Shown: positions 27,141-36,211 of the stretch, piece by piece
Layout of the letters: each line of letters begins with the position of its first letter
Position numbering within the stretch: position 1 is the first letter of the stretch
DNA from: Acidobacteriota bacterium
GTDB taxonomy: Bacteria > Acidobacteriota > Terriglobia > Bryobacterales > Bryobacteraceae
Length of the DNA: 64,000 nt
Direction: 5' to 3'
Assembly: GCA_016185425.1 (NCBI GenBank)
Contig: JACPNQ010000034.1
Coordinates: 124,001 to 188,000 of the forward strand
Position numbers and translations under genes: made by a program
Notes under the pieces: generated by a model
The model's input: the letters and a program-made list of their open reading frames with translations, nothing else
What the model was told of the DNA's origin: nothing
Database searches by the model: none

Positions 27141-28058
27141 ATGGGGTCGCGAGCGCATCTGCTCCCGTATGCTGCGTTGCTGGCGGTGTGCTTCTTCTGG
27201 GGCACGACGTACTTGGGTATACGTATGGCGCTCGAGAGCTTTCCGCCGCTGCTGCTGGTGGCGATTCGGTTTCTCGCGTCGGGGTTGGTGTTGCTTTTGT
27301 GGGCGCGATGGAAGGGATGGGTACTTCCGGAGCGGCGGGAGCTGGTGCGAACGTGCCTGTTCGGGCTGATGCTATTGGGCGTGGCGAACGGCGCGCTGAC
27401 GTTTGCGGAGACGTGGATTCCATCGAGTCTGGCAGCGCTGTTTCTGACGACATCGCCGTTCTGGCTGGTGGGGATGGACGCGTTGACACCGGGCGGCGAG
27501 AGGTTGACCGCGGCGGTGGCGATTGGACTGCTAGTGGGCATGCTGGGAGTGGTGCTGCTGGTGCTGCCGGGTGGCGGCGCAATGGAGTTGGGGCCGAATC
27601 TGTGGAAGGGTTTTGTGGTGTTGCAGGTGGGATCGTTCTCCTGGAACGCGGGATCGATATTGCAGAGGCGATGGCGGCCGACGACGCATCCGTTATTGAC
27701 GGGTGCGCTGCAGCAGACGGCGGCCGGAGTGGTCTATCTGGCCGCCGCGCTGGTGGTTCCGGAGCGTCCGGTGATGATGTCGGCCACAGGCATCGCGGGC
27801 GTGCTTTGGCTGGTGACGTTCGGATCGATTGTGGGATATTGCGCTTATATTTACACGCTGGAGACACTTCCCGTTTCGCTCGTGTCGCTCTACACGTTTG
27901 TCAATCCGGTTGTGGCGGTGGCGCTGGGGAAACTGTTTTATGACGAGCCGTTTGGAAAGAGGGAGGCGGCGGCAATGGCGGTGATATTCGCGGGTGTATT
28001 CATCGTGAAGATGAAGGTGTTGTGGTTTGCGAGGCAGAGGCAGAGGCGGAGCGGGTAG
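27141..28058 (+). CDS. EamA/DMT family transporter
   Basis: A 305-residue membrane protein with ten predicted helices in two EamA halves (YAALLAVCFFWGTTYLGIRM in the first; FVVLQVGSFSWNAGSILQRR opening the second). The C-terminus carries ETLPVSLVSLYTFVNPVVAV and FYDEPFGKREAAAMAVIFAG, typical of drug/metabolite exporters. The substrate is unknown. It diverges from the PfkB kinase gene with a 44-nt gap. Its synonymous sites are visibly G-rich (gcg, ggg, ctg), unlike the C-rich plus-strand genes at the left end of the window. Confidence 0.9.
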   Translation: MGSRAHLLPYAALLAVCFFWGTTYLGIRMALESFPPLLLVAIRFLASGLVLLLWARWKGWVLPERRELVRTCLFGLMLLGVANGALTFAETWIPSSLAALFLTTSPFWLVGMDALTPGGERLTAAVAIGLLVGMLGVVLLVLPGGGAMELGPNLWKGFVVLQVGSFSWNAGSILQRRWRPTTHPLLTGALQQTAAGVVYLAAALVVPERPVMMSATGIAGVLWLVTFGSIVGYCAYIYTLETLPVSLVSLYTFVNPVVAVALGKLFYDEPFGKREAAAMAVIFAGVFIVKMKVLWFARQRQRRSG

Positions 28059-28239
28059 GCTGGGAGATGGAGGACTCACCGCTGGTCGGTCTGGAACTGG
28101 AGTTTGAGCGAGGCCCCAGCCCAAGCCGCGATATCTCAATTGTGATGGGTTATCTTCTCGAGACGAATGTCTCTCCGAATTGACTCGCGTGAAGCCAGAA
28201 ACGGCTCAATAGGTCAGCTTGGTCCGGCGGTGGTGTTAT

Positions 28240-28950
28240 TTACATAATGCTCGCGACTTTGGCATTATCGCATGCTGCAGGAGCAGTGAGTGTCGTTACT
28301 GTCGATTTCATTATAGTTGTGGAGTTGCACGGGACGCAGTCATCCATACCAAATGTGTGGCCAAGCTCATGAACCAGCACAGCGGTCATCTGTGTAGTCA
28401 CATTGCTTCTAATCTCAATTACCGCGTCTGCAAGTCGGTCCTCGTCACCGACGCCGTCGTTGTTGTAATCCATTAGGGCCATTCCTTGCGTTACAAACCT
28501 CCCGAGCGCAGTGCCCATTGAGGTCGGACTCATGCTCCTGATAGCTATCACGAAGGGATCAGTTCCATACGTGCTGGAGAATAATTGGTTAAAACTAAGG
28601 TTCGACCCGTTAGCCGTCTTAGCACTGATCCAGGCTGAGAATGCGCTCTCCATAGAGGTTTGCTGTGAGCCGGTAAAGTTAGCATCACCTCCGCCAGGCG
28701 ACGCACATATTGGGTTCGGCCAGGCTGGGCAGTAAACATACTGGATACCACTCGCCGGCATACTGATCCAGGAAGCTCCAGCTTGAACCCTGGAGCCATT
28801 CTTTGGCCAAGCCACGTGATCGCCACCGTTCATTAAATAGTCCGCCTGGTTGGTTCCCACAACGCAAGGCTGAGCGTCTAGTAGGTACGACGAGAGAAGG
28901 AGGGCGCTTACTGAGCGCGATAGGATCGTTCCAATTATTCTGGTATTCAT
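28240..28950 (-). CDS. Secreted Asp-type metzincin (snapalysin/matrixin-like protease)
   Basis: A 236-residue protein with a signal peptide (helical stretch VSALLLSSYLLDA, residues 14-26). The zinc motif is HELGHTFGMDD (194-204): HExxH, then Gly, then Asp as the presumed third ligand, as in M7 snapalysin. IMKS at 213-216 is a plausible Met-turn. DYNNDGVGDEDR (161-172) resembles a calcium-binding loop. Several cysteines (29, 74, 82, 205, 208, 228) could form disulfides. It ends only 22 residues after the Met-turn, so the C-terminal lobe is very short. Base composition is lower in GC than in the flanks. It lies 10 nt after an unknown secreted-protein gene, probably co-transcribed. Confidence 0.8.
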   Translation of the reverse strand: MNTRIIGTILSRSVSALLLSSYLLDAQPCVVGTNQADYLMNGGDHVAWPKNGSRVQAGASWISMPASGIQYVYCPAWPNPICASPGGGDANFTGSQQTSMESAFSAWISAKTANGSNLSFNQLFSSTYGTDPFVIAIRSMSPTSMGTALGRFVTQGMALMDYNNDGVGDEDRLADAVIEIRSNVTTQMTAVLVHELGHTFGMDDCVPCNSTTIMKSTVTTLTAPAACDNAKVASIM

Positions 28951-28960
28951 TGTTACACCT

Positions 28961-29638
28961 TTACTTCTTGATCTGTGCTGCTAAGAGAGCGATTATATCT
29001 GAGGCCGGTCTGCCTGCGATCGTGGAGCGTGAGCCAAGCGCGAGATCCTCCGGATAAGCCGGCCTCATTAACCCGTTTTCAATGAGCCAAAAGTTCCGGT
29101 AGGAAAACCCCTCAAGCTCGGATTCGGAGGTAAGGAAGAAGAGGCACGTTTGATGACGCCTCGGCGTAATGTCGTTGAGTATGTTATGCTTGGCGACCTT
29201 CCCGTTGGGCAGCCGGGCAATTCCGCCCTCTCGAAAAATGGTAGCTAAGTCGCCGACAATAGGGACCGGGAAGGTGCCAGACTTTAGCACTGTCGTGATG
29301 GACACGGAATACTCCGTGTAAAGTCCTTTGCCGTCAGAACTTAGGAAAGGTTGGAGATCTACGATGTCGCCGATCATGATTGTATCCGCCGCCTGATACG
29401 GTAACTCGGGTTGCTCCTCATGTAATACCTTTACAAATGGGTGAGTTCGGCCGGGGGCTGGTTCAATCATCGAAAATGGGACGCGTACATTAAACCTAGT
29501 GGCTCGGGCGCGTCGGATGGACTCCCTGACTATATCTTTCTCCGCCGGTAGTAGTGGAGGGATGGTGTCGGACTGCGCGAGCAGAGCTGTGACAGTCAGA
29601 AAACAAAAAGCAATCAGTCTCATCAACATAATGTGCAT
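28961..29638 (-). CDS. Secreted protein of unknown function
   Basis: A 225-residue protein from ATG 29638 (MHIMLMRLIAFCFLTVTALL is a Sec signal peptide); an in-frame GTG at 29653 is also possible but lies in an inverted repeat. The mature protein includes ADTIMIGDIVDLQPFLSSDG, YTEYSVSITTVLKSG and HQTCLFFLTSESELEGFSYR. The alternation of strands and the mention of a scaling 'level' segment are reminiscent of small beta-barrel periplasmic proteins, but I recognise no family. It is the likely first gene of an operon with the downstream protease, in a locally AT-richer patch. Confidence 0.7.
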   Translation of the reverse strand: MHIMLMRLIAFCFLTVTALLAQSDTIPPLLPAEKDIVRESIRRARATRFNVRVPFSMIEPAPGRTHPFVKVLHEEQPELPYQAADTIMIGDIVDLQPFLSSDGKGLYTEYSVSITTVLKSGTFPVPIVGDLATIFREGGIARLPNGKVAKHNILNDITPRRHQTCLFFLTSESELEGFSYRNFWLIENGLMRPAYPEDLALGSRSTIAGRPASDIIALLAAQIKK

Positions 29639-29647
29639 CCTTGATAA

Positions 29648-29666
29648 CGACACTTAAAGCGTGTCG
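29648..29666. repeat. Inverted repeat upstream of the secreted-protein gene
   Basis: CGACAC and GTGTCG, 6-nt perfect arms around TTAAAGC, lie 10 nt upstream of the ATG at 29638. The position suits a repressor operator, though a chance palindrome is possible. Confidence 0.35.
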
Positions 29667-30149
29667 CTTAACCGAAATCTTCGAGCCGCCCCGACCCTAT
29701 TGTAGTACTGCTACGGCGATAGTTCAGTGTACGTTTGGCCTAGATAAACGTCAATTAAATTGTCTGCGAGCAATGCAAATAAATATTAAATAAAGTTTGA
29801 ATAATAACGGATCATGTAAGGAGGGCTCAGAACCAGCACCAGTCCGAAACTCGTATGAAATGTGAGCCAACGGTTACAGCTATCTCCCGCCAACAGCGAT
29901 AGTTGGGAAAAGATGAACTAGAGGCAATACGGTCGGGGAACAACCGGTTATCACGCCGTATTTGGCAGCCAGGAGGACCGGCTTCCGGTTTCAGCCGGTT
30001 TCCTAATCTGGTTTGGCTCATACCGGATACAAACTAGCTTGAAACGGAGCTTTGCTGTGTTACAGAGTATAGAGTACGGAAGGACTGAAGGATCCTGCCG
30101 TGAATGCTCAGCGTATGAGGGGCCGACAAACGCCGACTCTTCAAAAAGA
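29667..30149. other. AT-richer intergenic region
   Basis: About 480 nt without a convincing gene. 29740-29815 is notably AT-rich (AATAAATATTAAATAAAG) and suits a promoter region for the leftward protease operon. Around 29970-30000 GCCGG/CCGGTTT motifs repeat (CCGGCTT, CCGGTTT, GCCGGTTT). A plus-strand frame from 30039 runs into the HxlR gene but has atypical content before 30288. Confidence 0.4.
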
Positions 30150-30299
30150 TCAGGCCCCAGCGGAGCCGAAGACAAGGTTTTGAACCGCGCCGGCGGCCGT
30201 GCGAATGTCGTTCCGCAGGCCGATACCCATCGCTTCCGCCAAGTCCTCAACTCGATCCAAGATCGACTTCGCGTCCAGGGCCTGAACTTGGAGCACCAC
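30150..30299 (-). pseudogene. Possible minus-strand gene fragment overlapping the HxlR start
   Basis: From GTG 30299 the minus strand reads MVLQVQALDAKSILDRVEDL and goes on through MGIGLRNDIRTAAGAVQNLV to a stop at 30150, 49 residues. Third positions are GC-rich and the peptide looks like a real helical protein end. No upstream portion exists because the HxlR gene occupies that DNA. I do not recognise the family, and it may be coincidental. Confidence 0.3.
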
Positions 30300-30812
30300 C
30301 GTCCGAGTCTCGATCAACGTTCCGGATGCCCGATCAACCTCACCATGGAAGTGCTTGGCGACCGCTGGAGCCTGATCATCATCCGGGACATTATGTTCGG
30401 TAATTGGAGGCATTTCCGGGAGTTGCTGGCGAACTCGACGGAAGGTATCGCGTCGAACATTCTGGCCGCGCGGTTGAAACATCTGGTGGAGATCGGCCTG
30501 CTTGTGCGCCGGGGCGACCCGGCGCACAAGCAGAAGGTGATCTACAGCCTGACGGAGAAGTCGATCCAACTGGTGCCGGTCCTTGCCATGATTGGCGCCT
30601 GGGGCCGGCGGCGTCTGCCGGTGCCGGAGGAGCTATCGATCCATGCACAGTTGCTGGAGGGGGGTGGTCCGGCGCTGTGGGAGGAATTTATGGAAGAGCT
30701 ACGGCGGGATCACTTGCCGGGGATGGCGGCCGCGGCGAATGGGCCGCCGGTGCTGGCGCGGTTGAATGCGGCATACGAAGACGTCGTGCGCCGGAAGGCT
30801 CGTGGGGAGTAG
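30288..30812 (+). CDS. HxlR-family winged-helix regulator
   Basis: A 174-residue protein. The start is not obvious: I place it at TTG 30288, which puts the conserved Cys (C14 in RSGCPINL) the usual ~14 residues in. The frame is open to 30039 but that part is unlike the family. LTMEVLGDRWSLIIIRDIMF then GNWRHFRELLANSTEGIASN are the HxlR helix-turn-helix. VEIGLLVRRGDPAHKQKVIY is the wing. A ~60-residue tail after LSIHAQLLEGG occurs in the longer HxlR members. Many HxlR proteins sense electrophiles or oxidants through the N-terminal Cys. The target genes are unknown. Confidence 0.85.
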   Translation: MEHHRPSLDQRSGCPINLTMEVLGDRWSLIIIRDIMFGNWRHFRELLANSTEGIASNILAARLKHLVEIGLLVRRGDPAHKQKVIYSLTEKSIQLVPVLAMIGAWGRRRLPVPEELSIHAQLLEGGGPALWEEFMEELRRDHLPGMAAAANGPPVLARLNAAYEDVVRRKARGE

Positions 30813-30824
30813 CGCCGCGTTGGA

Positions 30825-31508
30825 TTAGTCGTGCTCGAGGGCCTTGGCCGCTACCGCGCCGCCCAGAATCATGGGCAAGGTGAAGGCAACGAAGACCATC
30901 GCCAGCATCATCACGATAAGGGCTCCGAAGGCTTCCGGGGATTGCATGATTTCGGTGAGCTGTTTTACGGTATCCGCCGGTGCGTTCGATTCCTGCAGTT
31001 GTTTGCGGTAGGCCTCGATGATGCCGCCCTGGTCCTGCAGGACGATGATCGTCACCGTGAAAAACAGAATCCAAATGACGTAGAACAGCACGCCGGTGAT
31101 CCAACCGAGACGCGCGCCGGCGGAGACGGAGAGCACCTGGCCGGTACGCTTGGAGTAGAAGAACACGGCGAGGGAACCGCCGCCTAACAGCACGAAGAGT
31201 TTCAGGAACATGCCGGCGACGCCGCCGATGGGGATGATCATCAGCAGCCAGATGATGATTGCGGCAACGAATCCGGCGCGGACGGCGTTGGCATTGTGGA
31301 AGCTGATCGGAGCCGGACCCGTCGCCGGCGCTGCTTGCGCCTCCGTCGCGAGGGCGCGGAGATCGTCGCCGGAGTGCTCCAGATTAGACGGATGCTGGAA
31401 CTCGGGATTGAATTCAGGGGGAGGATCGGCGAACTGGGGTTTACCGCAGCGGTGACAGAAGCGGGCGCCGGACGGCAGCTCTGCGCCACAGGTACAAAAA
31501 TCGGCCAC
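30825..31508 (-). CDS. Zinc-ribbon integral membrane protein
   Basis: A 227-residue protein. The N-terminus is a zinc ribbon (CTCGAELPSGARFCHRCGKP, residues 5-24) with four cysteines, followed by a Pro/Glu-rich linker and then about five hydrophobic helices from residue 78 (AGFVAAIIIWLLMIIPIGG, LFVLLGGGSLAVFFY, LGWITGVLFYVIWILFFTV, FGALIVMMLAMVFVAF). This 'zinc-ribbon plus DUF' architecture is common in acidobacterial genomes and its role is unknown. It converges on HxlR with only 12 nt between stops, and diverges from the dehydrogenase gene at 31551. Confidence 0.82.
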   Translation of the reverse strand: MADFCTCGAELPSGARFCHRCGKPQFADPPPEFNPEFQHPSNLEHSGDDLRALATEAQAAPATGPAPISFHNANAVRAGFVAAIIIWLLMIIPIGGVAGMFLKLFVLLGGGSLAVFFYSKRTGQVLSVSAGARLGWITGVLFYVIWILFFTVTIIVLQDQGGIIEAYRKQLQESNAPADTVKQLTEIMQSPEAFGALIVMMLAMVFVAFTLPMILGGAVAAKALEHD

Positions 31509-31550
31509 GATTTCAGTGTGTCATAAACGCGGCGTGTTACGTTGGAGTCA

Positions 31551-32519
31551 ATGTCTTCGATGACGATGCTTGTGGTTTCAAATCCAAGCGCGCCGTACTT
31601 GAAATGGCTGCGCGAAATGCCCGCCGATGTGAATTACGTGGTCGGGAATACGGTGGAGACGCTGTCCGGGCTTGCCGAGAACGCGGATGCGATTTTGTAC
31701 TGTATGGGGCCCGGGATTTCATTGAAGGCGGTATGGGATCTGGCGCCACGGGTACAGTGGGTGCATTCGCTGTCGGCCGGCCTGGAGAGCATCCTGTTCC
31801 ACGCGTTGGCGGAGAGCACGGTGCCGATGACGAACGGGCGCGGAGTCTTCAAGGACTCGCTCGGTGAGTTTGTGGTGGCTTCGATTCTGCATTTCGCGAA
31901 AGACCTGCGGCGGATGGTTAGAAACCAGGAAGCGGCCCGGTGGGAGCAGTTCGACGTGGAGATGGCGGCGGGAAAGACGCTGGGCGTGATCGGGTATGGA
32001 GAGATTGGGAGGGCCGCGGCAGTGCGGGCTCATGCGTTGGGGATGAAGATTCACGTCATCCGGCGGCGGCCGCAGTTGTCGGATGAAGATCCGATTGTGG
32101 AGAAGAGCTTTTCGATCGCGGAGCGCGCCGAGATGATGGCCGGTGTCGATTACCTGTTGCTGGCGGCGCCGTTGACTGGCGAGACGCGAGGCCTTGTTGG
32201 CGAGAAAGAGCTGCGCGCGATGAAGCCATCGGCGGTGGTGATCAACGTCGGCCGTGGGCCGGTTATCGATGAGGCGGCGCTGATCGCGGCGCTGAAGGAT
32301 GGGGTCATCAAGGGCGCCGCGCTTGACGTGTTCGACAAAGAGCCGCTGCCGCAGGGCCATGCGTTTTGGGGTCTTTCGAATGTGCTGCTATCGCCGCACT
32401 GCGCCGATCATACGGCCACATGGACCGATGAGGCGATGCAGTTTTTCCTGGAGAATTTACGGCGGTTTCAAGGCGGCGAGCCGTTGACGAACATGGTGGA
32501 CAAGAAGAGCGGGTACTAG
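31551..32519 (+). CDS. D-2-hydroxyacid dehydrogenase
   Basis: A 322-residue protein from ATG 31551; a TTG 9 nt upstream is also in frame. The NAD-binding Rossmann motif is LGVIGYGEIGRAAAVRAHAL. The catalytic triad region is visible: INVGRGPVIDEAALIAAL (Arg), DVFDKEPLPQGHAFWGLSNV (Glu) and LSPHCADHTATW (His). The substrate-binding half has TNGRGVFKDSLGEFVVASIL. It interconverts a 2-ketoacid and a D-2-hydroxyacid such as glyoxylate/hydroxypyruvate or phosphoglycerate-like compounds. It faces the desaturase gene across a strong bidirectional hairpin. Confidence 0.93.
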   Translation: MSSMTMLVVSNPSAPYLKWLREMPADVNYVVGNTVETLSGLAENADAILYCMGPGISLKAVWDLAPRVQWVHSLSAGLESILFHALAESTVPMTNGRGVFKDSLGEFVVASILHFAKDLRRMVRNQEAARWEQFDVEMAAGKTLGVIGYGEIGRAAAVRAHALGMKIHVIRRRPQLSDEDPIVEKSFSIAERAEMMAGVDYLLLAAPLTGETRGLVGEKELRAMKPSAVVINVGRGPVIDEAALIAALKDGVIKGAALDVFDKEPLPQGHAFWGLSNVLLSPHCADHTATWTDEAMQFFLENLRRFQGGEPLTNMVDKKSGY

Positions 32520-32525
32520 AAAAAC

Positions 32526-32558
32526 AAAAAGGGGGCGGCGCGAGCCACCCCCCTTTTT
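32526..32558. terminator. Bidirectional Rho-independent terminator
   Basis: AAAAAGGGGG on the left pairs with CCCCCTTTTT on the right (32526-32558). The stem is GC-rich and flanked by A and T tracts, placed between the convergent dehydrogenase and desaturase genes, so it can terminate transcription in both directions. Confidence 0.85.
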
Positions 32559-32572
32559 ACCTTGTAAATTGC

Positions 32573-33439
<867 letters not shown>

Positions 33440-33621
33440 AATTGGGACAGTCTCTCTAGCCTAACAGACAGGGGTGTACCACGCCGGATAGGACTGTTTA
33501 CCTAATCGGCAGGCTTCGAGAATAGGATTATGATTTTTTGTCCCGGCATGTAGAGAACCCGCGGCGGGCTCCGACATACCAATGAAAGCTCGCAAATGAA
33601 TGCGAAGCGAAGAGGAGAAAA

Positions 33622-34017
33622 ATGAAATACATGCTGCTGATGTCTCACGGAAGATCGGGCGGTGACCCGATTGGTACCTGGCCGCCCGAGGATATTAAGG
33701 TGCACATCGCCTTCATGATCGGCTTCGCCAAGGAACTGGGCGCCAACGGAGAATTGGTGACCGCTGAAGGATTGGCCGGCGCCGGGGAAGCGGTGCTTGT
33801 TCGCGCCAACCAGGATGGGCTGCCTGCGACCGACGGCGTGTTCCCGGAGACGAAGGAGTTTTTGGCCGGCTATTGGATCGTGGAAGTGCCGGACAAGGAA
33901 CGTGCCTTCGCAATCGCCGCGCGTGCTTCCGCCGCGCCGGGACGAGGCGGTGTGCCGTTGAACATGGGTATCGAAGTCCGCCAGGTGATGGCCGGACCGC
34001 CGCCGGAATTCATTTAG
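33622..34017 (+). CDS. YCII/DGPF-domain protein
   Basis: A 131-residue cytosolic protein with a good ribosome site (GAGGAG at 33611-33616, 5 nt before the ATG). MKYMLLMSHGRSGG, then DIKVHIAFMIGFAKELGANG and LVTAEGLAGAGEAVLVRANQ, is the YCII/DGPF fold. FPETKEFLAGYWIVEVPDKE completes the second strand pair. Members bind small metabolites and some are encoded beside ECF sigma factors; none is seen here. Catalytic activity is unknown. It precedes a sugar isomerase gene by 30 nt and may share its transcript. Confidence 0.9.
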   Translation: MKYMLLMSHGRSGGDPIGTWPPEDIKVHIAFMIGFAKELGANGELVTAEGLAGAGEAVLVRANQDGLPATDGVFPETKEFLAGYWIVEVPDKERAFAIAARASAAPGRGGVPLNMGIEVRQVMAGPPPEFI

Positions 34018-34047
34018 CTACGACCGCCGTTGGGCGAGAATAGGTTT

Positions 34048-34950
34048 ATGATCTCTCGTCGCGCTTTATTTGGTTCGATGGCGTTGGCAGGTGTGCGGTT
34101 GCCGGCGGCGCCTTTTACGGGGCGGATTCCCCTGGCAGTTTCGACCTATAGCTACTGGCACTTCAAAACGGAAAAGTATCCGATCGAGAAGGTGATCGAA
34201 CACGCCGCCTCGCTGGGGTTTGATGGTGTGGAGATTCTTCACCGGCAGATGGCGGACGAGTCGCCGGCATACTGCGCGAAGTTGAAGAAAATGGCGTTCG
34301 AGCGTGGATTATCGTTCCCGATGCTGTCGATTCATCAGGACTTCGTTTCGCCGGATGCGGCGGAGCGGCAGAAGATGATCGACCACACGGTGCGGTGCGT
34401 ACAACTGGCGGCGCGATTGGGGATTCCGTGCGTGCGTTTGAATAGCGGGCGGTGGAAGACCATCAAGTTGTTCGACGATCTGATGAAGGTGAAAGGCGAT
34501 GAGCCGGCGCTGCCCGGGTATACGGACAAGGATGCGTTTGCGTGGTGCATCGACTCGATTCAGAAGTGCCTGCCGGCCTGCGAAAAAGAGGGAGTGATGC
34601 TGGCGTTGGAGAACCATTGGGGACTGACGACGAAGGTGGAGAACCTGCTGACAATTTGGAAAGCAGTGAACTCGCCTTGGCTGGGGATCAATATGGACAC
34701 CGGGAACTATCCCGGCGATCCGTATGAGGGGATCGGGAAGCTGGCAGGGTTGGCGACGATTGTGCAGGCGAAGACCTATTACGGCGGCGGGGAGTGGTAC
34801 ACGCTGGATTTGGACTATCCACGGATTGCGGGGATATTGCGGAAGGCCGGGTTTAAGGGGTGGGTGTCGTTGGAGATGGAAGGGAAAGAAGATCCGCAGA
34901 CCGCGGTGGCGAAGAGCTATGCAGTGTTGCGGAAGGCGTTTGGGGGGTAG
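34048..34950 (+). CDS. Tat-exported sugar phosphate isomerase/epimerase-like protein
   Basis: A 300-residue TIM-barrel protein from ATG 34048 ([20 protein letters not shown]). The SRRALFG motif is a Tat signal. The barrel shows [54 protein letters not shown] and [14 protein letters not shown]. These carry the conserved Glu, His and Asp that bind the metal in the xylose-isomerase-like superfamily. The substrate is unknown. It is the second such exported isomerase in the window; together with the Gfo/Idh/MocA protein it suggests periplasmic sugar oxidation or isomerisation. Confidence 0.9.
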   Translation: MISRRALFGSMALAGVRLPAAPFTGRIPLAVSTYSYWHFKTEKYPIEKVIEHAASLGFDGVEILHRQMADESPAYCAKLKKMAFERGLSFPMLSIHQDFVSPDAAERQKMIDHTVRCVQLAARLGIPCVRLNSGRWKTIKLFDDLMKVKGDEPALPGYTDKDAFAWCIDSIQKCLPACEKEGVMLALENHWGLTTKVENLLTIWKAVNSPWLGINMDTGNYPGDPYEGIGKLAGLATIVQAKTYYGGGEWYTLDLDYPRIAGILRKAGFKGWVSLEMEGKEDPQTAVAKSYAVLRKAFGG

Positions 34951-34995
34951 CTTTGCGCGGGTATTGGGCTTGGGTGAGGCTATCGTTTCCACGCG

Positions 34996-35238
34996 TTAGA
35001 GAGTGTGGACATCCACACGCCGGACCTGGCCTCGTTGCATGAACTCGATCATTATTGCGTTCTTGGCGGCGAAGCGCTGCCACCCTAATTGCCCGGCCCA
35101 TGTGACTAGATGAGGCCGGAGATGGTGCGCCAGCGTCGAACCCTCATCCAGATGTTCAAACAACGACGCGACCGGCATCCGCGTACCCGCAAAACACCAC
35201 TGGCCTCCGAGCTCGGCTTTGCAGTCTGCCCAATTCAT
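34996..35238 (-). CDS. Truncated DUF433-type antitoxin, possibly fused to a DUF5615-type toxin fragment
   Basis: An 80-codon frame from ATG 35238. The first ~38 residues (WCFAGTRMPVASLFEHLDEG) match the N-terminal half of DUF433 antitoxins. The expected continuation is missing. Instead the frame passes into HHLRPHLVTWAGQLGWQRF, which resembles the middle of the DUF5615 PIN-like toxins that normally follow DUF433 genes. The simplest explanation is a deletion joining antitoxin to toxin in frame, leaving a non-functional remnant. There is no obvious ribosome site and no other toxin gene nearby. It could also be a real small gene of another kind. Confidence 0.45.
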   Translation of the reverse strand: MNWADCKAELGGQWCFAGTRMPVASLFEHLDEGSTLAHHLRPHLVTWAGQLGWQRFAAKNAIMIEFMQRGQVRRVDVHTL

Positions 35239-35253
35239 ACTTTGAGTTTATCT

Positions 35254-36201
35254 TTACCGCGCCGGAGGCGGCGGCGGTGGGGGCGGCTGGTTGACGTGCT
35301 TTAGAATTCCCGTCGCGCTGGCGATGATGCTGCTCAGATCCGTCAAATTCGCGGGCACGATCATCGTATTGTTCGACCGCGCGAGTTTGCCGAATTCCGT
35401 GATCCATTGTTCCGCGATGCGGAGTTGCACCGCGTCGCGGCCGCCGTTGTTCTGAATCGCCGCGGCGACGCGCTCAATACTCTCAGCCGTCGCTTTCGCC
35501 ACAGTGAGGATCGCCGAGCCTTCGCCTTCCGCCTCGTTGATTTGCTGCTGCCGCTTGGCCTCCGACGCTTTGATCACCATCTGCTTCTCACCCTCGGCCT
35601 TGTTGATCGCCGCTTCGCGAACGGCCTCGGAATTGAGAATGGTCGCGCGCTTCTCGCGCTCAGCGCGCATCTGCTTCTCCATCGCGCCGAGAATGTCAGC
35701 CGGCGGCGTGATGTTCTTGATCTCATAGCGCATCACCTTCACGCCCCAGGCTTCGGTGGCCTTGTCGAGCTCGGTGACGACGGAGATATTGATCGCCGTG
35801 CGCTCCTCAAATGTGCGGTCGAGCTCGATCTTGCCAACTTCGCTGCGTAGCGTGGTCTGCGCGAGCTGGATGATGGCGAAACGGTAATCGCTGATACCGT
35901 ACGAAGCCCGCTCCGGACTTAGTACCCGCATATACAGAATGCCATCGACGCCGACCTGGACGTTGTCGCGCGTGATGCAGATCTGCTCCGGAATATCGAT
36001 GGCGCTTTCCTTGAGTGAGTGCTTGTAGCGGATGACATCGAGGAACGGCACAAGGACGTGGAAGCCGGCATCGAGCGTGCCGCTGAAACGTCCGAGGCGC
36101 TCGACGACGTAAGCGCTCTGCTGCGGCACGACGATCGCGGTCTTCGCGATCATGATAAACACAATGAGGATAAACGCGGCCGCGATGATCAGCTCAGTCA
36201 T
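35254..36201 (-). CDS. SPFH/Band 7 (stomatin-like, QmcA type) membrane protein
   Basis: A 315-residue protein. The N-terminal anchor is LIIAAAFILIVFIMIAKTAI (residues 4-23). The Band 7 domain begins at VVPQQSAYVVERLGRFSGTL and includes QAQTTLRSEVGK-type strands (LAQTTLRSEVGKIELDRTF) and VMRYEIKNITPP. A long Ala/Glu-rich coiled-coil follows (AEREKRATILNSEAVREAAI), and the tail is poly-Pro. Such proteins form flotillin-like microdomain rings. The NfeD-domain gene 10 nt upstream is the standard partner, so the two form an operon of membrane-integrity function. Confidence 0.93.
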   Translation of the reverse strand: MTELIIAAAFILIVFIMIAKTAIVVPQQSAYVVERLGRFSGTLDAGFHVLVPFLDVIRYKHSLKESAIDIPEQICITRDNVQVGVDGILYMRVLSPERASYGISDYRFAIIQLAQTTLRSEVGKIELDRTFEERTAINISVVTELDKATEAWGVKVMRYEIKNITPPADILGAMEKQMRAEREKRATILNSEAVREAAINKAEGEKQMVIKASEAKRQQQINEAEGEGSAILTVAKATAESIERVAAAIQNNGGRDAVQLRIAEQWITEFGKLARSNNTMIVPANLTDLSSIIASATGILKHVNQPPPPPPPPAR

Positions 36202-36211
36202 ATAGCTATCC

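Noticed and set aside
27097-27867. Long upstream extension of the PfkB kinase frame
   Set aside because: It is antisense to the EamA transporter and is rich in Pro/Ala/Ser; the family's N-terminus begins at 27096.
30039-30287. N-terminal extension of the HxlR frame
   Set aside because: It does not resemble HxlR proteins and contains a protein-like minus-strand frame; the regulator most likely starts at 30288.
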